A stretch of DNA of 64,000 bases from Cryobacterium tepidiphilum (GCF_003716325.1 NZ_RDSR01000011.1:31043-95042), one strand, 5' to 3'; positions 1-8,055 are shown, numbered from the stretch's first letter. Numbers and translations are program-made. Notes: generated by a model not told the origin, from the letters alone.

Positions 1-1
1 C

Positions 2-517
2 GCGCTCTGGATCATCGCCGGCGTCCTTGCCGGGATCCTCGCCGTGTTGCTCGTTCTCGGCCGGCGTGCCGAGAAGGCGGCCTACTCGCAGATCGAGGGA
101 CAGCCCGGCGCCGTCGGCGCGGTGCTCAACAGCTCGCTGAAGCGCGGCTGGATCGGCAGCGAACGTCCGGTCGCCGTCAACGGCAAGACCCAGGACGCCG
201 TCTACCGTGCCGTCGGCCGCGGGGGCGTCGTGCTGATCAGCGAGGGCCCGAAGACCCGCACGGCTCGCATGGTCGACGAGGAACGGCGGAAGGTCGCGCG
301 CATCGGCGGCAACGTGCCGGTGACCGTGCTCGCCGTCGGCCCCGACCCCGACGCCGTTCCCCTGCACAAGCTCGCCCGGCGACTCACGCGCATCAAGCCC
401 GCGCTGACCAAGCAGGAAGTCGTGGCCGTGAACAACCGGCTGGGTTCCATGGGAACGAAATTGCCGATCCCCAAGGGCGTCGACCCGATGCGCGCCCGCC
501 CCCAGCGCGGCAAGTAG
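2..517 (+). CDS. DUF4191 domain-containing membrane protein (5' end outside window)
   Basis: The reading frame is open from base 2, so the gene starts before the window; about 171 residues are visible. The first 20 or so residues are hydrophobic (IIAGVLAGILAVLLVLG), the end of a membrane segment followed by a positive RR. The soluble remainder contains the conserved block around SLKRGWIGSERPVAVN and a basic C-terminus. This matches the DUF4191 family, which in actinobacteria commonly sits between lipA and glnA; lipA is not in the window. The function is unknown. A start inside the window (GTG at 44) would cut through the membrane segment and is unlikely. Confidence 0.8.
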   Translation, partial: ALWIIAGVLAGILAVLLVLGRRAEKAAYSQIEGQPGAVGAVLNSSLKRGWIGSERPVAVNGKTQDAVYRAVGRGGVVLISEGPKTRTARMVDEERRKVARIGGNVPVTVLAVGPDPDAVPLHKLARRLTRIKPALTKQEVVAVNNRLGSMGTKLPIPKGVDPMRARPQRGK

Positions 518-521
518 GGCG

Positions 522-944
522 TCAGGCGCGAATCAGCACCGTTCCCGCGAGCTTGTCGTGGAACCCGCGCTGGTCCGAGTCCCACACGGCTGCGGGGATC
601 ACGAGCGCGAGCAGGAGCGAGCGCACGACGGGACGCCAGAGCCCGACCCAGCCGCCGCGCATGGGCACGACACGGAGACCCAGGAGGCGGTGGCCGAGGC
701 TGCCGCCGAGCGTGGGGATGAAGACGACCTGAAGCACCACGAACATGACGCTGATCGAGAAGCCCGTCGTGTTCGTCAGGAGGGACGCAGCCGCGTAGGC
801 GAGCGCCCAGTCGACGACAAGGGCGAGGATGCGGCGTCCGGGCCGGCCGATCGAGCCGGGACCGCTGTACGGGAGCCCGAGCCGCTCCCCCGGCCAAACG
901 CTCGGCGCACGCGCGGGGACAGGCTGGACGGCGGGGCTGGACAC
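522..944 (-). CDS. RDD family membrane protein
   Basis: A 140-residue protein with the RDD family signature: an Arg followed by two Asp-containing elements (GRRILALVVDW near residue 36, and DQRGFHDKLAGT near the C-terminus). It has about three hydrophobic segments (ALVVDWALAYAAASLL, ISVMFVVLQVVFIPTL, SLLLALVIPAAVW). RDD proteins are small membrane proteins of largely unknown role; some have been linked to transport. The gene is divergent from glnA1. The start is GTG at 944 and has no Shine-Dalgarno. Instead a TAGACT box lies 6 nt upstream, so the transcript is probably leaderless. It ends 5 nt from the convergent DUF4191 stop. Confidence 0.85.
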   Translation of the reverse strand: MSSPAVQPVPARAPSVWPGERLGLPYSGPGSIGRPGRRILALVVDWALAYAAASLLTNTTGFSISVMFVVLQVVFIPTLGGSLGHRLLGLRVVPMRGGWVGLWRPVVRSLLLALVIPAAVWDSDQRGFHDKLAGTVLIRA

Positions 945-950
945 ACGCCC

Positions 951-956
951 AGTCTA
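951..956 (-). promoter_or_regulatory. -10 box for leaderless RDD transcript
   Basis: On the minus strand TAGACT is followed by 6 nt and then the GTG start at 944. A -10 box normally places the transcription start 6-7 nt downstream, so the mRNA would begin at or next to the start codon. Confidence 0.5.
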
Positions 957-972
957 CGGTCCGGGCCGTGGC

Positions 973-1010
973 GTAACATGTTCGAAACATCTGCGTCACC
1001 CTCGGGTAAT
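973..1010. promoter_or_regulatory. GlnR-type operator upstream of glnA1
   Basis: Reading the plus strand: GTAAC (973-977), 6 nt, GAAAC (984-988), 6 nt, GTCAC (995-999), 6 nt, GTAAT (1006-1010). The actinobacterial GlnR box is described as gTnAc-n6-GaAAc half-sites repeated with an 11-nt period. The first three half-sites fit well and the fourth is weaker. It sits 73-110 nt before the glnA1 ATG and 29 nt upstream of the divergent RDD start. This implies nitrogen-dependent control of glnA1, possibly also of the RDD gene. Confidence 0.75.
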
Positions 1011-1082
1011 CCGGTGCGACTAGCGTCGCCTGTGGCCGCATGGGCGACCGTCCTGATTCACACCGTTTGGAGTTAATCCCGC

Positions 1083-2507
1083 ATGTTCAGCGATCCGTCA
1101 GAAGTGCTCGCGTATATCAAAGACACGGACGTCAAGTTCCTCGACATCCGTTTCACCGACCTGCCCGGTGTTCAGCAGCACTTCAACATCCCGGCGTCCA
1201 CCGTTGACGAGGAGTTCTTCACGGTCGGCCAGCTGTTCGACGGCTCCTCGATCCGAGGGTTCGCGTCGATCCACGAGTCGGACATGCAGCTCATCCCCGA
1301 TGTGACGACGGCGTACATCGACCCGTTCCGTGCCGAGCGCACGCTCATCATGGTCTTCGACATCTACAACCCCCGCAACGGCGAGATCTACTCGAAGGAC
1401 CCGCGCCAGGTCGCGAAGAAGGCCGAGAAGTTCCTCTCCTCCACCGGCATCGCCGACACCGCGTTCTTCGCGCCGGAGGCGGAGTTCTACATCTTCGACG
1501 ACGTGCGGTACGAGATCAACCAGCACTCCAGCTTCTACTCCGTCGACTCCAGCGAGGGCGCCTGGAACTCCGGCCGCGTCGAAGAGGGCGGCAACCTCGG
1601 CAACAAGACGCCGTTCAAGGGCGGCTACTTCCCCGTCAGCCCGGTCGACCAGCACGCCGACCTGCGCGACGACATCTGCCTCAAGCTCATCGACGCGGGC
1701 CTCATCCTCGAGCGCAGCCACCACGAGGTGGGCACCGGCGGCCAGGGCGAGATCAACTACCGCTTCGACACGATGGTCGCCGCGGCCGACGACATCCTCA
1801 AGTTCAAGTACATCGTCAAGAACACGGCCAACGAATGGGGCAAGACGGCGACGTTCATGCCGAAGCCGCTCTTCGGCGACAACGGCTCGGGCATGCACAC
1901 CCACCAGTCGCTATGGGCAGACGGCAAGCCGCTGTTCTATGACGAGGCCGGCTACGGCGGCCTCTCCGACGTGGCCCGCTGGTACATCGGCGGTCTGCTG
2001 AAGCACGCGCCGTCGGTGCTCGCGTTCACGAACCCGAGCGTCAACTCCTTCCGCCGCCTGGTGCCGGGCTTCGAAGCGCCGGTCAACCTGGTCTACTCGG
2101 CCGGCAACCGTTCCGCGTGCATCCGCATCCCCATCACGGGCACCAACCCGAAGGCCAAGCGCATCGAGTTCCGCGTGCCGGACGGCGCGAGCAACCCGTA
2201 CCTCGCCTTCGCCGCGCAGCTCATGGCCGGCCTCGACGGCATCAAGAACCGCATCGAGCCGCACGAGCCGGTCGACAAGGACCTCTACGAGCTTCCCCCG
2301 GAGGAGGCCAAGAGCATCCCGCAGTTGCCTGCGTCGCTCGACGCCGCTCTCGACGCGCTGGAGGCGGACCACGACTTCCTGCTCGCCGGCAACGTGTTCA
2401 CCCCGGAGCTCATCGAGACCTGGATCGCGTACAAGCGCGAGGTGGAGATCAAGCCGCTGCAGCAGCGTCCGCACCCGTTCGAGTACGAGCTGTACTTCGG
2501 CGTCTGA
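1083..2507 (+). CDS. glnA1: Type I glutamine synthetase GlnA1
   Basis: A 474-residue glutamine synthetase (glutamate + NH3 + ATP to glutamine), the usual length for GSI-beta. Signature blocks are present: FDGSSIRGF near residue 50, the ATP-binding [18 protein letters not shown] near 260-277, and NRSACIRIP near 343. The adenylylation loop reads [11 protein letters not shown] with Tyr402 intact, so the enzyme can be modified by the GlnE encoded at 22974-26048. A GlnR-type operator precedes it. The final codons (ELYFGV and stop) coincide with a 21-nt sequence nearly repeated at 15271-15291. I infer that a mobile element inserted there and now supplies the extreme 3' end without breaking the frame. 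Confidence 0.97.
   Translation: MFSDPSEVLAYIKDTDVKFLDIRFTDLPGVQQHFNIPASTVDEEFFTVGQLFDGSSIRGFASIHESDMQLIPDVTTAYIDPFRAERTLIMVFDIYNPRNGEIYSKDPRQVAKKAEKFLSSTGIADTAFFAPEAEFYIFDDVRYEINQHSSFYSVDSSEGAWNSGRVEEGGNLGNKTPFKGGYFPVSPVDQHADLRDDICLKLIDAGLILERSHHEVGTGGQGEINYRFDTMVAAADDILKFKYIVKNTANEWGKTATFMPKPLFGDNGSGMHTHQSLWADGKPLFYDEAGYGGLSDVARWYIGGLLKHAPSVLAFTNPSVNSFRRLVPGFEAPVNLVYSAGNRSACIRIPITGTNPKAKRIEFRVPDGASNPYLAFAAQLMAGLDGIKNRIEPHEPVDKDLYELPPEEAKSIPQLPASLDAALDALEADHDFLLAGNVFTPELIETWIAYKREVEIKPLQQRPHPFEYELYFGV
2487..2507 (+). other. Candidate attL core in glnA1 3' end
   Basis: These 21 bases encode the last six residues and stop of glnA1. The sequence recurs at 15271-15291 in the same orientation, where it also reads ELYYGV and stop without a gene attached. 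The first 19 bases differ at only one position. A tyrosine recombinase and an excisionase lie just inside the right copy. I interpret the pair as attL/attR of an integrative element. Confidence 0.6.
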
Positions 2508-2558
2508 TTCCGAGGGGTCTTGGGGACCGCACTCCCGGTTTCCGAGGCCAGCAATTTA

Positions 2559-2594
2559 CTGAGCCCCAGGCGGCAGGTGCCGTCTGGGGCTCAG
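2559..2594 (+). terminator. Rho-independent-type hairpin after glnA1
   Basis: An inverted repeat with 17-nt arms and one mismatch (left arm begins CTGAGCCCCAG, right arm ends CTGGGGCTCAG) around a 2-nt centre. It is followed by a moderately T-rich stretch. It lies inside the proposed element, so the element would bring its own terminator for glnA1. Confidence 0.8.
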
Positions 2595-2630
2595 TCTATC
2601 TCTGGTCGTTTACGGACGGCTACGGGGAAT

Positions 2631-2650
2631 AGACGGACAGGTTCTCGGAC
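2631..2650 (+). repeat. 20-bp direct repeat, left copy (candidate arm-type site)
   Basis: AGACGGACAGGTTCTCGGAC occurs here and, identically, at 15149-15168. The two copies lie just inside the two proposed element ends, as expected for integrase arm-binding sites split by integration. Confidence 0.6.
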
Positions 2651-2758
2651 GGTGCGGATGACCGCTTCCGCTCACGCGCAACGACGGCGAGAGGAGCCTG
2701 ACCCGCTTTTCAGGACACCAACTTTGAGGCGATGATCGTCTCGGAAGGAGTCCGTGAG

Positions 2759-2890
2759 ATGCCTGCTGCCCACCCGCCGGAGTTCCGGCGTCGAGCCCTG
2801 GATCTTCTCGCCCAGGGAAACCCTGTGGAGATCGAGATCCTCAAGCGCGCGAGCGCGTATTTCGCCAGAGAGAACGTGCTCCGAAAATAG
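2759..2890 (+). pseudogene. IS3-family orfA with internal deletion
   Basis: The frame encodes 43 residues. The N-terminal part (MPAAHPPEFRRRALDLLAQG) is a typical OrfA beginning. It is joined directly to EIEILKRASAYFARENVL, the usual OrfA C-terminal leucine-zipper end. A normal OrfA is about 95-105 residues, so roughly 55 residues carrying the helix-turn-helix are missing in frame. The frame ends in CGA AAA TAG, where the A run would permit -1 slippage into orfB. DNA-binding function is probably lost. Confidence 0.75.
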
Positions 2891-3763
2891 GGTTCCGGCT
2901 GGTCCGGGAGCTCGCCGCGGACGGGATCCCCGTCGCGGTGGCCTGCCGGTCCCTGAACGTCTCGAAGTCTGACTATTACGAATGGGCCGGACGGGCGCTC
3001 TCGGTGCGTGCGGTCGCGGATGCTGAGCTGACGACCACGATTCGTCGGATCCACGCCGACTCACGCCAGACCTATGGTGCCCCGCGGGTGCTCGCCGAGC
3101 TGCGGCTCGGACTTGGCATTCGAGTCGGCCGGAAACGCGTCGCCCGGTTGATGCGGCTGGGCGGGCTGGTGGGCGTTTCGCACCGTCGGAAGCGGCGCGG
3201 CTGGAAGCCAGACACTGCCACCCATGAGGACCTCGTGAAGCGGCAGTTCCGCGCTGATGCCCCGAACCGGCTCTGGTTCTGCGACATCACACAGCATCGC
3301 GCGAACGACGGGTGGGTCTACTGCGCCGCCGTGATCGACGCGTACTCGCGGCGGATCGTTGGGTGGTCGATCTCCGACCGGATAACCGCGGAGATCGTCG
3401 TCGATGCGCTCGAGATGGCCCGCTGGCGACGACGACCCGAACCGGGAACCGTGGTCCACGCGGACCGAGGAGCGCAATACACCAGCTGGCTCTTCGGGCA
3501 CCGGCTCCGCCAAGCGGGGCTCCTCGGATCGATGGGCCGAGTCGCGTCATCCGTCGACAACGCGCTCATCGAAAGCTTCTGGTCAACGATGCAACGCGAG
3601 CTCCTCGACCGGTCGACCTGGACCTCGAAAACGCAACTGGCATCGGCGATGTTCGAGTGGATCGAAGCGTTCTACACCCCCCCCCCGCCGGCACACCGCG
3701 CTCGGCAACCTCAGCCCCGTGGAGTTCGAACGACTTCACAACCCCGCCGCAACCCCGGCATGA
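2884..3763 (+). pseudogene. IS3-family transposase orfB (frameshifted at a C10 tract)
   Basis: An integrase-core (rve) transposase read in the -1 frame relative to orfA. The DDE residues are visible: Asp in FCDITQHR, Asp in VHADRGAQYTS and Glu in DNALIESFW. After EAFYT a run of ten C (3677-3686) shifts the frame. The natural ending RRHTALGNLSPVEFERL continues in the next frame to a stop at 3763. Nine C would keep the frame. The open frame without correction runs to 3807 with an unrelated tail. Either the tract has gained one C, or slippage on it makes a minor full-length product. No start codon other than frameshift entry is obvious. Confidence 0.8.
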
Positions 3764-3822
3764 TCAACAAAGAGAAACCGTCCGGGAAACCGGGTCAGGC
3801 TCCATGACACCACACCACGGGA

Positions 3823-3920
3823 CTTGACCCTCAACCAGCAGCGGTGGACGACCCGACAGGAGCTGCGACTCGCGATTATCGTGTGGATCGAGCGGAAGTC
3901 CCACCGGCAACGTGCGCAGG
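3823..3920 (+). pseudogene. IS3-family orfB C-terminal fragment (piece 3 of 3)
   Basis: The frame reads LNQQRWTTRQELRLAIIVW followed by IERKSHRQRAQ. This is the conserved block near the C-terminus of many actinobacterial IS3 transposases (usually WxTREELRLAIVTWIERTYH). It lies 20 nt beyond the right end of the IS at 2693-3803 and belongs to a different IS. It begins almost exactly where the fragment at 7437-7533 stops. Confidence 0.6.
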
Positions 3921-4116
3921 ACCCCCCCAAAGTGCGCGCCGAAAACGCAGATCAGCGGCTGGTTTCAGTGAGCGTTCGCGGCTCGCTCGTCAGATCGTCT
4001 TCTTGGGGAAGCCCCTTGACATGTGGTTCGTGGGAGCGTTCGCTGTCTCGCGGAGGGCCAGCGTTGTCGAGGCCCTGTCAAAGAAGCATCGAGTAACACA
4101 TCGGATCGGAGTGGAC

Positions 4117-5283
4117 ATGAAGGCAGTGGTGTACGAAGGACCCCGTCAGGTCAGCACGAAGGACGTCCCGGACGCGAAGATCGAGCGCCCTACCGATGTC
4201 CTGGTCAGGGTGACGACGACGAACATCTGCGGCTCGGATCTGCACATGTACGAGGGGCGGACGTCCTTCGAGGTGGGCCGGACGTTCGGTCACGAGAACA
4301 TGGGGGAGGTCATCGAGGTCGGTAGTGGTGTGGAGAAGGTCAGGGTCGGAGACCGGGTTGTGCTCCCGTTCAACATCTCGTGCGGATTCTGTAAGAACTG
4401 CGAACGCGGCCTGACCAACTACTGCCTCACCACCCAGCCCGAACCATCATTCGCCGGTGCGGCCTACGGGTTCGCCGACATGGGTCCCTACGGCGGTGGC
4501 CAAGCGGAACTGCTCCGTGTGCCTTTCGGTGACCACAACGCGCTGCGCTTGGGCGAGGATGCGGAGGAGAAGGAGAACGATTACGTCATGCTCTCCGACA
4601 TCTTCCCCACCGGTTACCACGCCACCGAGATGGCCGGCGTGGTCCCGGGCGACAGCGTTGTCATCGCCGGGGCGGGTCCGGTCGGGCTGATGGCCGCCCT
4701 GTCCGCGATGATCAAGGGCGCCGCGAAGGTGATGGTGGTCGATCGTCACCCTGACCGGCTCGCGTTGGCCGAGCAGATCGGCGCGATCGCCATCGATGAC
4801 TCCAAGGTCGATCCCGTGCAAGCCGTGCTCGACGAGACGATGGGGCTGGGAGCTGACCGGGGCTGCGAATGCGTGGGTTACCAGGCCCACGATCCTCAAG
4901 GCAACGAGGACATCGCCGCTACTATGAACATGCTTATCAACGCGGTGCGTTTCACCGGAGGAATCGGCACCGTCGGCGTGTTCGTCCCCCAGGACCCCGG
5001 AGCCAAGGACGACCTCGCCAAGCAGGGAAAGGCGGCCATCGACTTCGGAACGCATTGGTTCAAGGGTCAGACCATGGGGAGCGGTCAGGCCCCGGTCAAG
5101 CGGTACAACCGCCAGCTGCGGGACTTGATCGCCGCCGGCAAGGCGACCCCTTCTTGGATCGTCTCCCACGAGATCTCGCTGGACCAGGCTGCCGATGCCT
5201 ATAAGAACTTCGACGCCCGGTCCAAGGGTTGGACCAAGGTTCTCATCAAGCCCGGGATGTCGACCGAGAAGAAGGAGAACTGA
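4117..5283 (+). CDS. Zinc-dependent alcohol dehydrogenase, glutathione-independent formaldehyde dehydrogenase type
   Basis: A 388-residue medium-chain dehydrogenase. The catalytic-zinc region is CGSDLHMYEG (near residue 36) with GHENMGEV following. The structural-zinc lobe is CGFCKNCERGLTNYC. The NAD fold is marked by GAGPVGLMAALS. The insert between the lobe and the fold and the length suit the FdhA/glutathione-independent formaldehyde dehydrogenase branch, which oxidises aldehydes with NAD; the exact substrate cannot be read from sequence. The ATG at 4117 starts the conserved MKAVVYEGP. An upstream open extension to 3844 runs through IS debris and is not native. It is the first gene of a compact trio, 1 nt from the next. 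Confidence 0.88.
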   Translation: MKAVVYEGPRQVSTKDVPDAKIERPTDVLVRVTTTNICGSDLHMYEGRTSFEVGRTFGHENMGEVIEVGSGVEKVRVGDRVVLPFNISCGFCKNCERGLTNYCLTTQPEPSFAGAAYGFADMGPYGGGQAELLRVPFGDHNALRLGEDAEEKENDYVMLSDIFPTGYHATEMAGVVPGDSVVIAGAGPVGLMAALSAMIKGAAKVMVVDRHPDRLALAEQIGAIAIDDSKVDPVQAVLDETMGLGADRGCECVGYQAHDPQGNEDIAATMNMLINAVRFTGGIGTVGVFVPQDPGAKDDLAKQGKAAIDFGTHWFKGQTMGSGQAPVKRYNRQLRDLIAAGKATPSWIVSHEISLDQAADAYKNFDARSKGWTKVLIKPGMSTEKKEN

Positions 5284-5284
5284 T

Positions 5285-5854
5285 ATGGCCGAGACGCTGC
5301 AGGGCAAGAGAGTCGCCATCCTCGCCGCCGACGGGGTCGAGCGAGTCGAGCTCGAGAAGCCCCGCGAGGCGCTGGAGCAGGCTGGTGCACAGACCGAGGT
5401 TCTGTCGATCCATGACGGTGAGATTCAGGCCCGTGAGAACGATCTGGATGCAGCAGGCACGTTCACCGTCGACGGGTTGGTCGCGGACGCCTCTGTCGCC
5501 CACTATGACGCCCTGCTTCTCCCGGGCGGCACGGTGAACCCCGACCAACTCCGGGTTGATCCCGACGCGGTCTCCTTCGTCCGCGAGTTCGTCGAAAGCG
5601 GCAAACCCGTTGCGGCGATCTGTCACGGGCCGTGGACGCTGATCGAGGCGGGTGTGGTCGAAGGTCGCACCTTGACGTCCTTCCCGAGCATCCGCACCGA
5701 CCTGCGCAACGCCGGTGCGGACGTCGTCGACCAGGACGTCGTGGTGGACGGGAATCTGATCACCAGCCGCTCGCCCGATGACCTGCCTGCGTTCTGCGAT
5801 ACGATCGCGGTGAAATTTGCGAGCAATTCGACCCAGGAAGAGGTGACGTCATGA
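5285..5854 (+). CDS. DJ-1/PfpI family protein (general stress / glutamine amidotransferase-like)
   Basis: A 189-residue protein with the DJ-1/PfpI fold. RVAILAADGVERVELEKP begins the first strand, LLLPGGTVNPD forms the middle, and the nucleophile elbow AICHGPWTLIEAG carries the conserved Cys. Relatives include YhbO/PfpI-type stress proteins that act on reactive-aldehyde damage, though that role is debated. Pairing with an aldehyde dehydrogenase one base upstream and a small monooxygenase overlapping downstream fits an aldehyde or electrophile stress role. The last point is inference from context. Confidence 0.88.
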   Translation: MAETLQGKRVAILAADGVERVELEKPREALEQAGAQTEVLSIHDGEIQARENDLDAAGTFTVDGLVADASVAHYDALLLPGGTVNPDQLRVDPDAVSFVREFVESGKPVAAICHGPWTLIEAGVVEGRTLTSFPSIRTDLRNAGADVVDQDVVVDGNLITSRSPDDLPAFCDTIAVKFASNSTQEEVTS

Positions 5855-6153
5855 GCGTGACGAAGGGACTGCTTGTCAGGCTGGAGGCCCTGCCCGGCAA
5901 GGAAGACGAGGTCCAGGAATTCCTCGGCATCGGGCGAGGACTCGTCGAGGAGGAACCGGCCACCATCGCGTGGTTCGCGATCCGTCTCGGCCCGTCCTCC
6001 TTCGGGATCTTCGACGTGTTCCCCGATGACGCCGGCCGCGACGCGCACCTGTCAGGCGCGGTTGCGACCGCTCTCGGCGAGCAGACCGGCAAACTGTTCA
6101 GCGAGCCGACGATCGAGAAGCTGGACGTCGTAGGCTCCAAACTCCCCGCCTGA
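5851..6153 (+). CDS. Antibiotic biosynthesis monooxygenase (ABM)-fold small protein
   Basis: A 100-residue protein overlapping the DJ-1 gene by 4 nt (ATGA), so it is translationally coupled. It has the ferredoxin-like ABM pattern: KGLLVRLEALPGKEDEVQEF, then PATIAWFAIRLGPSSFGIFD, then a helix DAHLSGAVATALGEQ. ABM proteins include quinol monooxygenases and heme-degrading enzymes; no residue here picks a substrate. It most likely supports the same redox or aldehyde pathway as the two upstream genes. Confidence 0.75.
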   Translation: MSVTKGLLVRLEALPGKEDEVQEFLGIGRGLVEEEPATIAWFAIRLGPSSFGIFDVFPDDAGRDAHLSGAVATALGEQTGKLFSEPTIEKLDVVGSKLPA

Positions 6154-6294
6154 CACCACAGACCGGGAGTACTGGCCCAGAAAGGAGGGGTCGCTGCGCG
6201 CGGTGACTTCGGGCTTACACAACCCGCTCACGTCGTGGCAGCGGCCCCTTCTCTTGCGGCCTATCGCTAATCACCATCAGATCGGGGAACCGCG

Positions 6295-7425
6295 ATGACA
6301 GGAACTGGCGACGGCGTCGCCACGACGCATGCACCCGAGGTAGCAGTGATCGGGGGCGGGATCGTCGGTCTGTCGACGGCGTACGCGCTGCGGGAGCAGG
6401 GCGTGCCGGTGCGCTTATATGAGGCTGGTCTGCCCGGGACGGGTCAGTCCGCAGGCGAGTCGCGGATCTTCCGGCATGCCCACGACGACCCGCGACTCGT
6501 CGCTTTCGTGCGCGAAAGCCGTGGGGTATGGGATGAGTGGGCCGAACACTTCGACGTCGAGCTGGTCTCATCAGACGGTGTCCTGGCGATCGGAGACAGC
6601 GCCCTGGCGCGGCTGCGGGTGCTCGACCAGGTCGGCGGCGTGGAAGCGCACGAGATCGACGCGGCCGAGGTCGCCCAGCGGATGCCGCTGCTCGCTGGGT
6701 ATTCGGGGCCAGCGGTGCTCGACGAGTCGGGCGGAGCGATCCGCACCCGCGCCGCAATCACGGCACTCACGGGTACCTTGGCAGATGCGGTCACCACCGG
6801 TGAGGTCATCTCCATCGATCCCCGCGCCGACGGGACGGTCGAGGTGCGCAGCGTCACCGACCGGGCTGTCTACTCCAAGGTGGTCGTGTGCGCCGGCCGC
6901 GAAACCGCCCGCCTGGCACGCAGCGTCGGCCTGTCGCTGCCGGTTCGCCTTGCCGCACACGTCAGGCTGACCTTCGACGTGAAAGCTGCCGCCCCGGCAC
7001 GAGTCGCGTGCCTGCAGGACAGCAGCGGCGTCTTCGGCGAAGTCGGCGTTTACGCGACGCCGCTACCGGGCAACAGCAACTACTCGGTCGGACTCAGCGA
7101 CACCGTCGGCGTCCGCGACGACGGAACTTTCATCGACCCGGCGGCGATTCGATCGCTGGACGAACGCGCACGCGAATACGTGACACGGGCGCTGCCCGGT
7201 CTCCACCCAGAGCCGCGCGACTTCCTTCACTGCTGGGTGACCGACCTCCCGTGGAGTGAGGACGGCGTGGCCGTGTGGGAGGCAGGCTCTGTCCTTTTTG
7301 TGGCCGGTCACAATTTGTTCAAGCAGGCACCTGCGCTGGGTCGCGCTCTTGCCCGGGCTGCGACCGGCGGCGGTCTCCGCGCCGAGCTCACGCCCGAAGC
7401 GCGCCTCGGCGAGGCCCAGAGCTAG
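6295..7425 (+). CDS. FAD-dependent oxidoreductase (DAO / sarcosine oxidase-like)
   Basis: A 376-residue single-domain flavoprotein. The dinucleotide-binding motif VAVIGGGIVGLSTAYALREQ lies near residues 15-34, followed by an acidic ribose-binding residue (RLYEAG) and SAGESRIFRHAHDD, typical of the MTOX/sarcosine oxidase group. The C-terminal FAD contact is VLFVAGHNLFKQAPALG. Such enzymes oxidise N-methyl or amino substrates, often releasing formaldehyde. That would link it to the formaldehyde-dehydrogenase-like gene 1 kb upstream, but this is inference. It has its own 141-nt upstream gap and may be transcribed separately. IS debris follows immediately. Confidence 0.85.
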   Translation: MTGTGDGVATTHAPEVAVIGGGIVGLSTAYALREQGVPVRLYEAGLPGTGQSAGESRIFRHAHDDPRLVAFVRESRGVWDEWAEHFDVELVSSDGVLAIGDSALARLRVLDQVGGVEAHEIDAAEVAQRMPLLAGYSGPAVLDESGGAIRTRAAITALTGTLADAVTTGEVISIDPRADGTVEVRSVTDRAVYSKVVVCAGRETARLARSVGLSLPVRLAAHVRLTFDVKAAAPARVACLQDSSGVFGEVGVYATPLPGNSNYSVGLSDTVGVRDDGTFIDPAAIRSLDERAREYVTRALPGLHPEPRDFLHCWVTDLPWSEDGVAVWEAGSVLFVAGHNLFKQAPALGRALARAATGGGLRAELTPEARLGEAQS

Positions 7426-7436
7426 GGCATGTCTCC

Positions 7437-7533
7437 CAATCGCGGGGGGGGTGACCCGCGATTCGTTCTTCTGCAGCAGGCTGAAGAACGATTCCATCGC
7501 CGCGTTGTCGCCCCATGACGCGACTCTGCCCAT
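7437..7533 (-). pseudogene. IS3-family orfB internal fragment (piece 2 of 3)
   Basis: On the minus strand the frame reads MGRVASWGDNAAMESFFSLL then QKN. This is the conserved block around the catalytic Glu of IS3 transposases (typically MGRVGxxxDNAAMESFFSLLQKN). The preceding and following IS sequence is absent; the frame beyond QKN runs antisense into the FAD oxidoreductase gene. It appears to continue the fragment at 8580-9028 and to precede the fragment at 3823-3920. Confidence 0.65.
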
Positions 7534-7824
7534 CTAGCCGACGAGATCATCCAAGGTCTCCTCGAGGATCGTGAGATCGTTCCCTCGAAACCGACTGGGA
7601 TGGGGCGAGGGCTCCACTACCGCCTGCCAGAAACCTCGGCCGGATGACGGTGGGGACGCAGCGGTCGGCGACCTCGTCCATCTTCTGCTGGAGGCGCACA
7701 CTCTCGCCGACAAGAGCAAATTCTCAGGTGTCGGCCGGGCTCCTGGCCGAGCCGCGCACGGCACCGTGCACGGTGACCCGGCGACGGGGCGCCGGCCGAC
7801 GAAGGGTCGGCGCCCCGCCTCCTG
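7534..7824. other. Gap with possible decayed coding sequence
   Basis: There is no intact gene. On the minus strand one frame gives a plausible protein-like stretch (ALVGESVRLQQKMDEVADRC, roughly 7640-7720) that appears to continue in a second frame as LTILEETLDDLVG, suggesting a frameshifted remnant. I cannot name the family. Confidence 0.25.
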
Positions 7825-8025
7825 TCAGGCGAGATGAATGCCGTCGGCGGCGCCGATCATGAGGTCGATCGGGTACTGCGTGATCGGGCGCAGCTGCCGA
7901 TAGTTGTCGAGCCAGATCGGCGTCTCGTCGTCGAAGTGGTCGAGGAACCCAATCAGATCAGTCTTGGTGAACGGGTCGTGCCCCGCGGGCAGCGCGCTGC
8001 GCAGGGGCCATGAGTGTTCGGCCAT
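7825..8025 (-). CDS. Small hypothetical protein (66 aa)
   Basis: The ATG at 8025 follows an excellent Shine-Dalgarno (GGAAGGAGG, ending 6 nt upstream), which decides the start; the open frame extends upstream to 8055 without support. The product has no membrane segment. It is mixed acidic and aromatic (DLIGFLDHFDDETPIWLDNY) and ends in IDLMIGAADGIHLA. I do not recognise the family. It is isolated among IS fragments inside the proposed mobile element, and the strong ribosome binding site is the main argument that it is real. Confidence 0.5.
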   Translation of the reverse strand: MAEHSWPLRSALPAGHDPFTKTDLIGFLDHFDDETPIWLDNYRQLRPITQYPIDLMIGAADGIHLA

Positions 8026-8055
8026 GACGGCCTCCTTCCGGTACAACGCTCGCAT

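Larger units (their letters stand above)
2693..3803 (+). mobile_element. IS3-family insertion sequence, internally damaged
   Basis: The terminal inverted repeats are GGAGCCTGACCCG at 2693-2705 and its exact complement at 3791-3803, with weaker matching further in. The two-frame layout is IS3-like (orfA then orfB in the -1 frame). The length of 1,111 bp is slightly short because orfA has lost its middle. I see no target-site duplication (AGA on the left, ATG on the right), consistent with an old or rearranged copy. Confidence 0.75.

Noticed and set aside
1098..1904. Long open frame antisense to glnA1
   Set aside because: Composition is biased (Val, Asp, Glu, Arg) as expected for the opposite strand of a high-GC gene, and no domain is visible.
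2693..3803. Target-site duplication flanking the IS3 element
   Set aside because: The 3-nt flanks (AGA and ATG) differ, and longer flanks do not match either.
3844..4116. Long upstream extension of the alcohol dehydrogenase frame
   Set aside because: It runs through an IS3 fragment and has no family similarity; the conserved N-terminus begins at ATG 4117.
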